This document shows positions 1 to 9,894 of a stretch of 45,862 bases of DNA, in pieces. The position numbers were made by a program, and so were the translations under genes. Origin of the DNA: Patescibacteria group bacterium (lineage in GTDB: Bacteria; Patescibacteriota; Microgenomatia; Woykebacterales; RBG-16-39-9b); the NCBI GenBank assembly GCA_025449635.1, contig JANWIZ010000036.1, positions 1-45,862 on the forward strand, given 5' to 3'. The number at the start of each line of letters is the position of its first letter. Positions within the stretch are counted from its first letter, which is position 1. The notes under the pieces were generated by a model. It was given only the letters and a program-made list of their open reading frames with translations, was not told the DNA's origin and made no database searches.

Positions 1-228
1 TTGATTATTATCTTCAAAATAAGTAAGTACTGCTTGTTCAAGTCTCTTTAGATCAGAGATTCTAATTTCATCTCTTTTTGCTTTTAAATAATTAAGCGGG
101 CTGTACTTTGAAAGTGAAAAATCTGGATTGTAGTAAGCGTAAACATTGAGTAGAGCAAAAATAACTGCACTAATGACAATTATGGAGATGAAGCCAATTC
201 CTTTTTGTTGTTGAGATGATTTAGTCAT
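1..228 (-). CDS. Pilin-like protein, partial (3' end outside window)
   Basis: The reading frame is open from an ATG at 228 to the window edge, giving 76 residues, so the C-terminus is missing. The ATG overlaps the stop codon of the preceding pilin gene by 8 bases, which suggests translational coupling. The N-terminus has a short polar stretch (MTKSSQQQKG), then a hydrophobic helix at about residues 11-32. It then has a segment with the order R-D, D-L-K-R-L, A-V-L-T-Y-F, which matches the start of the globular domain of type IV pilins and GspG-like pseudopilins. The canonical GFTLIE cleavage motif is degenerate here (GIGFISI), so cleavage by the prepilin peptidase is uncertain. It is probably a minor pilin or pseudopilin of the adjacent pilus system. 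Confidence 0.7.
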   Translation of the reverse strand, partial: MTKSSQQQKGIGFISIIVISAVIFALLNVYAYYNPDFSLSKYSPLNYLKAKRDEIRISDLKRLEQAVLTYFEDNNQ

Positions 229-733
229 TACAAACTACAAAGTCAGCGTTTGCACCATCAGCATAGGCGCCAGAAATAGTTGTAGCGCATTTACTAAGTG
301 CGTTTGTGTCATCAGTAGTTCTTGTATTTAACCGCGCTGTAATTTCATAATTCGCACTAGTACCATCAACAGTATAAGTATAGCTACCTGCAGTATCATT
401 AGGAACCTGCTTCATATAAGTACTATTATCATCACAGGTTGAAGCAGTAGAAGGATTATTATTTCCTAATGTAGCACCTAAAGGTAGGGAAGGAGGGTAT
501 ACTTTACAATCATTGTAATAAAGCTGCATTCCCGCTTTCATTTGGTTCAAATCAGATCTCATTTTACTATCTCTAGAATCTCCAATTATTCGAATCGGGT
601 TTATTGCAACTACTACAATAGTTACCAAAACTCCAATTATTGCTATAACGATTAGAAGTTCCACTAAGGTAAAGCCTCTTTGATGAATTAATTTTTCTTT
701 TGTTACAATTTCAGTTTTTTTAATGTTTTCCAT
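221..733 (-). CDS. Type IV pilin
   Basis: A class III signal sequence is clear: a charged leader of about 18 residues ending in QRG, then FTLVELLIVIAIIGVL with the conserved Glu at +5 of the mature protein. This is the site cut and N-methylated by prepilin peptidase. After the hydrophobic helix come R-D and D-L-N-Q-M, then a Y-Y-N-D-C-K-V-Y-P block typical of the pilin alpha-beta loop. Cysteines near residues 76, 100, 149 and 168 could form disulfides. The C-terminal half is rich in Thr, Ala, Asp and Asn, as in extracellular pilins. At 170 residues it has ordinary pilin length. It lies downstream of a second pilin and upstream of a partial third, and is probably a major or abundant pilus subunit. 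No clear Shine-Dalgarno site precedes it. Confidence 0.9.
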   Translation of the reverse strand: MENIKKTEIVTKEKLIHQRGFTLVELLIVIAIIGVLVTIVVVAINPIRIIGDSRDSKMRSDLNQMKAGMQLYYNDCKVYPPSLPLGATLGNNNPSTASTCDDNSTYMKQVPNDTAGSYTYTVDGTSANYEITARLNTRTTDDTNALSKCATTISGAYADGANADFVVCND

Positions 734-799
734 CTAGGTAAATTAATAAATACTAAATATTAATAATATTTATTAATCTGGGTGTTACCAAGACTCAAA

Positions 800-1255
800 C
801 TACGGACAATAAACAGTAGAGGCGGGTAAAGTACCAGCAGTTTCTGTAGTTGCTCCAGTCGAGTGTCTAAAGACATAATAGTTGGTCGCACTACCTTGTT
901 GTGCAGCACAAACATCTGTTGTCGGTGTGCTAGTATCAGCTACAACTGTAACGCCGGCAGGTACGTTTCCTTGTCCATTATTTGCTACATCAGTGTTATC
1001 GTCACACCAGCTAAGGTCAGTTGGGTTACCCAAAGCTCCAGAAAGAGCTCTAGTACCACAAGTACCAATCAACGTTCCAGTTGACCTTACATTAGCACGA
1101 GCTGCTCGATCTTGTCCGTCTCGAATACGTTGAAGTGGGTTAATTGCTACGACAACGATGACGACTAAAACAGCAATAATGGCGATTACAACCAAAAGTT
1201 CGATAAGTGTAAATCCTTTTTCACTTTTTAAGTGAGAGCGAAGTTTTTCGATCAT
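800..1255 (-). CDS. Type IV pilin
   Basis: The protein starts with a 13-residue charged leader ending in EKG, followed by FTLIELLVVIAIIAVL, a textbook prepilin peptidase site with Glu5. The N-terminal helix runs into N-P-L-Q-R-I-R-D-G-Q-D-R-A, and the rest is a small Ala/Thr/Gly-rich globular domain with four cysteines, two of them near residues 66 and 84. It has 151 residues. A purine-rich Shine-Dalgarno (GAGAGGGGGTG) lies just before the ATG. It follows the terminator of the pilD operon, so it probably has its own promoter. The next pilin starts about 65 bases downstream across an AT-only inverted repeat. The two pilins share only the N-terminal helix, so they are likely distinct subunits and not a recent duplication. 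Confidence 0.9.
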   Translation of the reverse strand: MIEKLRSHLKSEKGFTLIELLVVIAIIAVLVVIVVVAINPLQRIRDGQDRAARANVRSTGTLIGTCGTRALSGALGNPTDLSWCDDNTDVANNGQGNVPAGVTVVADTSTPTTDVCAAQQGSATNYYVFRHSTGATTETAGTLPASTVYCP

Positions 1256-1321
1256 CCGTTCTCACCCCCTCTCAAGTTGGATTTAGTTTCTAAACTAACT
1301 TTAAGAAATTGACTCTCTGAA

Positions 1322-1365
1322 AATGAAAAAAACACCAAATCTGAATTAACTGACGTTTGATGTTT
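1322..1365 (-). terminator. Intrinsic terminator after prepilin peptidase gene
   Basis: On the minus strand a 10-bp stem (AAACATCAAA with TTTGGTGTTT, one G-T pair) is followed by a T-rich run. It lies 38 bases past the pilD stop and separates the pilB-to-pilD operon from the pilin genes. Confidence 0.65.
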
Positions 1366-1402
1366 AAAATTTATTTTTACTCGGGCAGAGTAGTTCATTA
1401 TA

Positions 1403-2251
1403 TTACAAACCTAGAGTTTTAAGATACAGCCCCAAGATCTTGTCTCCGCAAACTGCAGAGATAAAGGATCCGAAGGCTAGAGCGGGTCCGAACGGAATAG
1501 TCTGTCCGAAGCCTTTCTTACCTAGTAATATAAGCATAACAGCACTGATAGCGCCTGTCAAGAAACCTAGAACAACCGCAACAAGAGCTAGTGGCCAACC
1601 TAAAGAAAGTCCTATAAAAATGCTGAGTTTGAAGTCCCCACCGCCCATACCTCGACCTTTAGTGACAATAATTAAAACCAAGAAAAAAGCGGCAATACAA
1701 AAAGTAGCGAAAAGGTCAATAGTAAGAATGCGCATGACAGTAAACGCATTGTTGCTAGCAAAAATCGATACTAATACAAGATACAGAGAGGCGATTAAAA
1801 TTGACGGAAAAAGAATTTTGTCCGGAATTATACCTTTTTTGAAATCAAAAACAGTCAGAACTATCAGAACTGAAAAAAAGAAAAGCATATAAACAAAACG
1901 GAACCAAAACGCCAAACTACTTCCCACAAATGTCTGATAAAAATCACAAGAAAAAGAGATGAATGCTAAGGTAAAGGCGAGAGCTGTGATCAACTCAACA
2001 GTTGGGTATTGAAGAGAGATCTTGGAATGGCAATAGCGGCATTTTCCAGATAAAAAGAGATAACTGGCGATTGGGATCAGATCTAAAACACCAAGTTGAT
2101 GCTTACAATGAGGACAAAAAGATCGTCCCGACAAATTTTTACCAGATTCGAAACGATAAATAACTACATTAAGAAAAGAACCGACTGCAGCGCCAAAGGC
2201 GAAAAAAATTATTATTCCAAAAACCAAATAAACAACTGTTTCTGCAATCAT
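1403..2251 (-). CDS. pilD: Prepilin peptidase (A24 family, PilD)
   Basis: This integral-membrane aspartyl protease removes the leader of type IV prepilins and methylates the new N-terminus. The first 100 residues contain the DiS_P_DiS-type domain: GSFLNVVIYR, then CPHC and CRYC zinc-binding pairs linked to the methyltransferase part, then PTVELITAL. The peptidase core follows with several membrane helices. The two catalytic aspartates are in the FDFKKGIIPD stretch (about residue 135) and in the GxGD-type motif GRGMGGGDFKLS (about residue 205). The length of 282 residues is normal. It is the last gene of the pilB-pilT-pilC-pseudopilin-pilD run, starting 6 bases after the pseudopilin stop. The two pilins just downstream are its obvious substrates. 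Confidence 0.95.
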   Translation of the reverse strand: MIAETVVYLVFGIIIFFAFGAAVGSFLNVVIYRFESGKNLSGRSFCPHCKHQLGVLDLIPIASYLFLSGKCRYCHSKISLQYPTVELITALAFTLAFISFSCDFYQTFVGSSLAFWFRFVYMLFFFSVLIVLTVFDFKKGIIPDKILFPSILIASLYLVLVSIFASNNAFTVMRILTIDLFATFCIAAFFLVLIIVTKGRGMGGGDFKLSIFIGLSLGWPLALVAVVLGFLTGAISAVMLILLGKKGFGQTIPFGPALAFGSFISAVCGDKILGLYLKTLGL

Positions 2252-2257
2252 AGTTTT

Positions 2258-2848
2258 TTAGGGAACCAAACTTAGTTCTCCGATCTCATATCGATCAGCT
2301 AAACTACCCCCGTCACTTTTTGCTTCTTCAAGTCCAGTTTCACTTTCCATTTTGGCAGTTAGTTTGTACTTGCCATTTTCTCCTGGAGTGAATGTATAGA
2401 CAAAATCCTCTTTTTCGCTAGGAAAAAATCCATTAATTATTGGCAGTTTTTGCCTTATAGGAAAGGTTTCCTCGAGCGGATCTATCGGTAAAAGGTTTAG
2501 TGGAGTCCCAAAAAGCTTGGCGTTGATTGAGAGGTCAAGCGGCACCCAACCATGAGAATTGACAAAGCGCTTGTTTATCACCTTTACAGTTGCGTTTGTT
2601 AGTTTAATTTCGCGAAATGCAAAAACATCACTACCGATAGCACAATTTTGGCAAAGAGGGGGGAGTGCTTTGGCATTTTTGGTAATGTAAAAATCAATGG
2701 CCTTCTTTAATTGTCGAAGGTCTGCTACCCTTCGCTGATCCCGATGTTGTCGGTTTTTTTCAAGTGGATTATAGAGAAAAATGAAAGTAAGAATTACAAC
2801 TATAACTACTGCAATACCTGCTAAAACTTTAATTACCATTTTAGTCAC
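2258..2848 (-). CDS. Pseudopilin-like membrane-anchored protein
   Basis: The GTG start overlaps the TAG stop of pilC by one base, indicating coupled translation; an ATG three codons in is an alternative. A single hydrophobic helix (about residues 5-27) is followed by YNPLEKNRQHRDQRRVADLR and a QLKKAIDFYI segment. This is the same R-D / D-L-x-Q-L / A-x-x-Y pattern seen after the helix in the pilins of this locus. The prepilin cleavage motif (G-F-T-x-x-E) is absent, so the protein probably keeps its N-terminus in the membrane. The rest (about 150 residues) has a CQNC pair and a late Y-T-F-T-P-G-x-x-G-K-Y-K-L-T segment like the beta-strands of GspG. It is likely a minor assembly component. The family is recognised only by pattern. 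Confidence 0.65.
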   Translation of the reverse strand: MTKMVIKVLAGIAVVIVVILTFIFLYNPLEKNRQHRDQRRVADLRQLKKAIDFYITKNAKALPPLCQNCAIGSDVFAFREIKLTNATVKVINKRFVNSHGWVPLDLSINAKLFGTPLNLLPIDPLEETFPIRQKLPIINGFFPSEKEDFVYTFTPGENGKYKLTAKMESETGLEEAKSDGGSLADRYEIGELSLVP

Positions 2849-4047
2849 TAATTACCAAAGGCCGAAGTAATATTGTAAATTGGCAAGATGATCGAAATGA
2901 CAAGCAGCGCAACCATCACACCGAGCACAATCATAATAATTGGCTCTAGTGCTGAGGTCAGATTTTTCACCTGATGCTCGACTTCTAGCTCGAAATAATT
3001 TGAAACCTTATTCAGAACATCGTCGATCTTTCCAGTCTCTTCACCAACTGCAATCATTTGCGGGACAAGCACTGGAAAAGTATCGTCCTGTCCAATGGCT
3101 TTGGAAAGTTGCGCCCCTTTCTCAACCAAGGATATCGCCTTTTTTACGGCTAATCGGTGAGTCGCATTTGAGGCAACTTCCCCAGAAATTTTTAAACCCT
3201 CAAGTATCGGCACTCCAGCCGCAATCAGAGCAGCTAAAGTACGAGTAAACTCAGTGATCGAACTATCACGATTGAGTTTGCCAAAGATCGGCACCTTTAA
3301 CATCAAACGATCAACCACCAGCGCTCCGCTTTCGGTCTTACGATAACGACGTAGCAGTATGGAGGCGCCAATAAAAGCCAATATAATTAACCACCAAAAA
3401 CTACTAACAAATTTGCTAAGTGCAATCATAATCACCGTTGGTAAAGGTAAATCAATATTCATTTGAACATAAAGCTCGGACAATTTTGGTACGACAAAAA
3501 CCATGATCACACCAATAACTAAAGTCATAGCTATAAGAATAATTGCCGGATAGACAAAAGCTCCTTTGACTTTTGCCTGAAACTCACGATCTTTTTCAAG
3601 AGTATCAGCAAGCTTTGCCAGTACTTTATCAAGAGTTCCAGAAGATTCTCCCGCTTTGATAATGTTGATATAAGCAATCGAAAATTCATTAGGGTGTTTA
3701 GCTAGACAAGCCGCAAAAGTCTGTCCTCCTTGAATGTCATCAGCCAACTGTTTAAGGATCACTTTCAAACGATCATTCTCAGTTTGTTTTTCAAGTACAA
3801 CTAGAGACTCTGTTAACGGCAACCCTGAGGAGATCATAGTTGCTAACTGTCTAGTAAAATTAGCGATTGGCCCCAACCCAATGCCACCAAAATGAAAGGC
3901 AAATTCTTTCTTTTTATCTTCAATCTTGATAACTACATAACCACGATCATGTAGAATCGACGAGGCCTGACGGCTGTCAACCGCCTCAATAACACCCTTT
4001 TTGGTTTGCCCTTGGGCATCTTTGATAATGTAGTTAAACTGTTGCAT
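2848..4047 (-). CDS. pilC: Type IV pilus inner-membrane platform protein PilC
   Basis: PilC/GspF forms the membrane platform on which the PilB and PilT motors act. The protein begins with the usual small N-terminal domain (YIIKDAQGQTKKGVIEA, about residues 6-22). Two repeated T2SSF domains follow: the first from about 65 to 190 (FTRQLATMISSGLPLTESL), the second from about 265 to 390 (FTRTLAALIAAGVPILEGL). Each ends in hydrophobic helices, and the last one contains E-P-I-I-M-I-V-L-G. The length of 399 residues is standard. It sits 8 bases after pilT and overlaps the downstream pseudopilin gene, so it belongs to the same transcript. Confidence 0.95.
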   Translation of the reverse strand: MQQFNYIIKDAQGQTKKGVIEAVDSRQASSILHDRGYVVIKIEDKKKEFAFHFGGIGLGPIANFTRQLATMISSGLPLTESLVVLEKQTENDRLKVILKQLADDIQGGQTFAACLAKHPNEFSIAYINIIKAGESSGTLDKVLAKLADTLEKDREFQAKVKGAFVYPAIILIAMTLVIGVIMVFVVPKLSELYVQMNIDLPLPTVIMIALSKFVSSFWWLIILAFIGASILLRRYRKTESGALVVDRLMLKVPIFGKLNRDSSITEFTRTLAALIAAGVPILEGLKISGEVASNATHRLAVKKAISLVEKGAQLSKAIGQDDTFPVLVPQMIAVGEETGKIDDVLNKVSNYFELEVEHQVKNLTSALEPIIMIVLGVMVALLVISIILPIYNITSAFGN

Positions 4048-4055
4048 TTATATTT

Positions 4056-5138
4056 TTAGCTTTTGGGCGCTCCTGAAGCTCCAATTCTTTTGACTTCACG
4101 CAATAAATCTTCTGATTTCATACTGTAGCTCAAAGCCGTGTCTAAACTAACCAAACCCTCTTTGACAAACTGCGCCAAACTAGACTCCAGAGTTTGCATA
4201 CCAACACCCGAAGAGGTCTGTATGATGTTGTCTAAAAGGTGGGTTTTTCCTTCACGAATTACATTACGAACCGCACCGTTGGCAAGCAGTACCTCAGTGG
4301 CGGGATAACGACCGCCTTTAATACCAGGTAAAAGTCGCTGGGAAACCACTGCCTCGAGCACATTTGACAACTGCATTTGAATCTGGGATTGTTGATTATC
4401 TGGGAACACACCGACAATACGATCAACTGATTGAGAAGCTGAATTGGTATGCAAAGTGGCAAAAACTAAATGTCCAGTTTCGGCAATTGTTAACACTGCT
4501 TCAATAGTTTCGTAGTCTCGCATTTCTCCAATCAAAACAACATCTGGATCTTCCCGCAAAACACTTCGCAAGGATATCTCCCATGAATGAGTATCCAAAT
4601 GCATTTCGCGCTGGGCGATTAGGGACTTACGAGAAGGGTAGACATATTCGATTGGATCCTCAACTGTAATAATATGAGCTGATTGATTCTCGTTTATTTC
4701 ATTAATGATCGAAGCAATAGTAGTCGATTTACCGTGACCAGTCGGTCCAGTAACCAAAATAAGACCTTGCTTAAGTTTAGAAAAATTAGCTAAAGCTTTT
4801 GGTAAATGTAGTTCTTCTATATGAGGAATTTTTGATGGTATCAACCGTAGTGCAGCTGAAACATAACCTTTTTGATAAAAAGCATTAACACGAAAACGGG
4901 CAATTTCTCCAAGCGCAAACGAAAAATCAATTTCTTTGTTCGTTACCAATAGTTCCTTTTGCTCTGGGGTAGTTAAAGAAAAAATTAATTTTTCAATAAA
5001 TTCCGGACTCGGATCTGGAGATTTTGTAATTGGTATCAACGAACCATTGATACGAAGAGTCGGATAAGTACCTACCATCAGATGTATATCGCTAGCACCC
5101 CGACGAAGTGCATCTTCCAAAATTTCTTGAATTTCCAT
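4056..5138 (-). CDS. pilT: Type IV pilus retraction ATPase PilT
   Basis: This is a hexameric cytoplasmic AAA+-like motor that drives pilus disassembly and twitching. Visible motifs are a PAS-like N-terminal domain with G-A-S-D-I-H (about 14-19), Walker A GPTGHGKST (131-139), the Asp box around ED 160-161, Walker B near 200-208 (VVLIGEMRD) and the His box TGHLVFATLHT (221-231). A late AVRNVIREGK is a variant of the AIRNLIRE retraction signature of PilT. That signature and the lack of a tetracysteine motif separate it from PilB. The length of 360 residues is usual. It lies between pilB and pilC. A 147-base spacer with duplicated hairpins precedes it, and AAGGAA lies 7-12 bases before its ATG. 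Confidence 0.95.
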   Translation of the reverse strand: MEIQEILEDALRRGASDIHLMVGTYPTLRINGSLIPITKSPDPSPEFIEKLIFSLTTPEQKELLVTNKEIDFSFALGEIARFRVNAFYQKGYVSAALRLIPSKIPHIEELHLPKALANFSKLKQGLILVTGPTGHGKSTTIASIINEINENQSAHIITVEDPIEYVYPSRKSLIAQREMHLDTHSWEISLRSVLREDPDVVLIGEMRDYETIEAVLTIAETGHLVFATLHTNSASQSVDRIVGVFPDNQQSQIQMQLSNVLEAVVSQRLLPGIKGGRYPATEVLLANGAVRNVIREGKTHLLDNIIQTSSGVGMQTLESSLAQFVKEGLVSLDTALSYSMKSEDLLREVKRIGASGAPKS

Positions 5139-5150
5139 GTTAGTAAACTT

Positions 5151-5280
5151 CCTTAAAAATTATAATAATGTTTTTGTTTAGTAAAATATGACGCTTTAGC
5201 GGCATATATTGTTAAAATTTCCTTAAAACTAATAATAATTTTCTCTATTAAAATATCTCGCTTTAGCGGGATATAATTTC
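5151..5280. repeat. Imperfect tandem repeat with two hairpins in pilB-pilT spacer
   Basis: Two units of about 60-70 bases (5151-5220 and 5221-5280) both start CCTTAAAA and continue through similar AT-rich sequence to a near-identical core CGCTTTAGCG. Each core is flanked by complementary arms: ATATG/CATAT at 5186-5207, and ATATCTCGC/GCGGGATAT at 5253-5274. On the transcribed minus strand each unit presents a hairpin, an AT-rich linker and an AAGGAA site, the second of which serves as the pilT ribosome-binding site. It may be an mRNA-processing or attenuation element that sets pilT level relative to pilB. That function is inference. Confidence 0.6.
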
Positions 5281-5285
5281 CAGTT

Positions 5286-7052
5286 TTATGCATCCTGAGC
5301 AACCCGAATCACCTCTTCAATCGTAGTTAAACCCTCAAGAGCCTTTAAATATCCGTCTTGCTTCATCGAAATCATGCCATCGGAAATCGCTGTTTTTTCA
5401 ATTTCACTGCTCGGTGCTCTCTCAAGAATAGATTTTCCAACTTTTTCAGTAATATTTAGAACTTCAAAAACTCCAATTCTGCCCTTATAACCACTGTCGT
5501 TGCACTTATCACACCCCTTACCTTTGTAAAGCTTGAATTTCTTTGTTCCAGTAACTTCTTCCATATCTTTAGCTTCTTCGGCTGAAAGCCGCTTTTGAGT
5601 CGCCTCATTGGCCAAACTTCCAAGTACAGCTTTGATATTCTGGACAATCAAATCTGTCGGTTCAACCGCTTCTTTACAGTCAGAACAGATCTTTCTCACA
5701 ACTCTCTGGGCTACAATTGCGTTCATTGACGAGGCAAGTAAAAAGGTTTCTGCTCCCATATCCATCAGACGAGGCAGAGCCCCAGCAGAAGAGTTTGTAT
5801 GCAAAGTAGAAAAAACCAAATGTCCGGTCAAAGCTGCCTGAATCGCCAAACCAGCAGTTTCAGAGTCTCGAATTTCACCAACCATGATGATGTTTGGATC
5901 TTGTCGCAAAAAACTACGAAGTCCAGAGGCAAAAGTAAGCCCGGCAACTGGATTGATTTGAACCTGATTGACACCGGGAATTTGATATTCAACTGGATCC
6001 TCAAGGGTAACAATATTAACCTTGGATGAATTTATTTTCGAAAGTGCTCCAAAAAGCGTGGTTGTCTTACCAGAACCTGTTGGACCGGTAATCAAAACAA
6101 TTCCATTAGGGCGGGTAATATTTTCTTCAAAAATCTTTAACCCCATACCTCTCAATCCTAAGTCACCTAAAGTGGGGGCACTACCGGCTTTGGGAAGAAG
6201 ACGCATTACCACCTTTTCACCGTGTACTGTCGGTAGAGTCGAAATACGCAAATCAACTGCCTGATCACCAACTTTAAAACTAAAACGCCCGTCTTGAGGA
6301 ATTCGTTTTTCGTCAATTTTTAGATTTGAAAGAATTTTTATTCTGGAAATCAAGGCTTCATGAACTTTGGTTGGCAAAACCACGCGCTCTTGCAAGATAC
6401 CGTCAATTCGATAACGAACTCTAGTTTTTTCCTCTAATGGTTCGATGTGTATATCAGAGGCACGACCTTTAATCGCGTATTCGACTAGGGTTGCAACTAT
6501 CTTGGCGACCGGTGCTTCCTTGATAACTTCTTCGACTTTATCCAGATCTTTGAGTACTTCTTTAGCCTCAACTGGTTCAGTTTCCTGGACAGCGGCAGTC
6601 ACTGTTGTTGTCAAACTCTGTGAGTATTGATCGACAATTGCTTGATTGATCAAAGCCGGAGTTGAAATAAAGGTCCGAATTCGCTTTTCACTTTTTCTTT
6701 CAATAAATTCGACGACTTGCAAATCAAGAGGGTCGGACATGGCCACTGAAAGAACATCGTCTTTTCCGAGTTCAAAAGGAATCAGTACATACCGTCTCGC
6801 AACTGGTTCTGGGATCAGCGATAACACATCACTAGGGATTGGCTTTAAGTTGGGGTTATAAAAGTGAACCCCAATCATTTCACCTTTTGCAGCTACCAAG
6901 TCATCATTAGAAACAAAATTGTGTTCACGAATAATATCTTCAGGGGTTTTACCAGTATTTACAGACTCAAGTTTAACCAGGGAACGGTTTTCTGTAGTTA
7001 TTTTTTTCTGTTCGAAGAGAATGTCTTCGATACTTTTGTTGGTTACTTCCAT
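5286..7052 (-). CDS. pilB: Type IV pilus extension ATPase PilB
   Basis: PilB/GspE powers pilus polymerisation at the cytoplasmic face. An MshEN-type N-terminal domain (about residues 1-145, with I-G-V-H-F-Y and P-E-P-V-A-R-R-Y) precedes the GspE core. The core contains R-A-S-D-I-H-I-E-P (about 197-205), Walker A GPTGSGKTT (about 323-331), LEDPVEYQIPGVNQ, Walker B IIMVGEIRDSETA and GHLVFSTLHTNS. The tetracysteine zinc site is CSDC and CDKC near the C-terminus. The length of 588 residues is typical. I chose the ATG at 7052 by similarity of length; a TTG two codons upstream (7058) is in frame. No Shine-Dalgarno is present. It is the first gene of the minus-strand pilus operon and is divergent from holB. 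Confidence 0.95.
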   Translation of the reverse strand: MEVTNKSIEDILFEQKKITTENRSLVKLESVNTGKTPEDIIREHNFVSNDDLVAAKGEMIGVHFYNPNLKPIPSDVLSLIPEPVARRYVLIPFELGKDDVLSVAMSDPLDLQVVEFIERKSEKRIRTFISTPALINQAIVDQYSQSLTTTVTAAVQETEPVEAKEVLKDLDKVEEVIKEAPVAKIVATLVEYAIKGRASDIHIEPLEEKTRVRYRIDGILQERVVLPTKVHEALISRIKILSNLKIDEKRIPQDGRFSFKVGDQAVDLRISTLPTVHGEKVVMRLLPKAGSAPTLGDLGLRGMGLKIFEENITRPNGIVLITGPTGSGKTTTLFGALSKINSSKVNIVTLEDPVEYQIPGVNQVQINPVAGLTFASGLRSFLRQDPNIIMVGEIRDSETAGLAIQAALTGHLVFSTLHTNSSAGALPRLMDMGAETFLLASSMNAIVAQRVVRKICSDCKEAVEPTDLIVQNIKAVLGSLANEATQKRLSAEEAKDMEEVTGTKKFKLYKGKGCDKCNDSGYKGRIGVFEVLNITEKVGKSILERAPSSEIEKTAISDGMISMKQDGYLKALEGLTTIEEVIRVAQDA

Positions 7053-7078
7053 GGGCAAGTTTTATTTCGTACTATTCA

Positions 7079-7137
7079 ATATTAAATGAAATTCCCGCAT
7101 GCTGTCAATTGACTCACTGGGCTTTTTTGGTTTTAAT
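7079..7137. promoter_or_regulatory. Divergent promoters for pilB (-) and holB (+)
   Basis: On the minus strand TTGACA (7103-7108) is 18 bases from TAATAT (7079-7084), giving pilB a leader of about 20 bases. On the plus strand TTGACT (7109-7114) is 17 bases from TTTAAT (7132-7137), placing the holB start only about 12 bases after its -10 box. The two -35 boxes abut as the palindrome GTCAATTGAC, so the two transcripts start back to back. Confidence 0.65.
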
Positions 7138-7149
7138 GAAAGGAATAAA

Positions 7150-7776
7150 ATGGCACAAACTCTCTTACTTGTTGGCAAGAATAAAAAAGAATTAAAAATT
7201 AGTGCTGAAAAACTCTCTCTTGAGCAGTCCAGCACTTTCGATACACTTTTTTTTGACGCTTCTGAAAATAAGGGAATCGAAAGCACCAGAGAAATAATTA
7301 CTACTAGTTTTCGCAAACCCTTTAACTCTCGCATTCTAACACTAATAGTATTGGAAGCCGATAAGCTAACCGTCGAAGCACAAAATTCACTTCTAAAGCT
7401 GCTTGAGGAACCCCCAAACGAAACTCAAATTATTCTTACCACGAACAACCGAAACAGTTTAATACCAACTGTAGTTTCCCGCTGTTTGGAAATCGATTTA
7501 TTAAAATCCGAGGAACTATCAAGCCCGACAGCGTTTGAAGGTTTTCTGGAAAAGCCTTTTGGTGAACGTCTTGAAATTCTCGAGAAAAATCAGGTTGAAC
7601 AATACTTACTTTTCTTACAAAAGCTGCTTCATCAAAAAATATCTTTAAACGAATCAAGTCTTGAAAATAAAGCGAGCCAAATCACAAAACGGCTAAGAAT
7701 TGCCTTAAAACTTCATAAAGCCTCAAAAAGCTTTGCGAATAAAAAACTTATAGCGTTGCTTTTAGCACAAAGTTAG
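7150..7776 (+). CDS. holB: DNA polymerase III delta-prime subunit (short form)
   Basis: This is a clamp-loader subunit, recognised from the AAA+ core: LIVLEADKLTVEAQNSLLKL, then LEEPPNETQIILTTN and a PTVVSRC motif. SRC is the arginine-finger sensor motif of delta-prime and gamma subunits. The P-loop position reads VGKNKKEL, so ATP binding is not expected, as is normal for delta-prime. No zinc-finger cysteines are present. At 208 residues it is much shorter than the roughly 330 of E. coli and seems to have a reduced collar domain. The ATG at 7150 has AAAGGA about 8 bases upstream; an earlier in-frame ATG at 7099 overlaps the promoter and is rejected. It lies 69 bases upstream of gyrB. Confidence 0.8.
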   Translation: MAQTLLLVGKNKKELKISAEKLSLEQSSTFDTLFFDASENKGIESTREIITTSFRKPFNSRILTLIVLEADKLTVEAQNSLLKLLEEPPNETQIILTTNNRNSLIPTVVSRCLEIDLLKSEELSSPTAFEGFLEKPFGERLEILEKNQVEQYLLFLQKLLHQKISLNESSLENKASQITKRLRIALKLHKASKSFANKKLIALLLAQS

Positions 7777-7784
7777 ATTTCAGC

Positions 7785-9882
<2,098 letters not shown>

Positions 9883-9894
9883 TTTTTAAATTTT

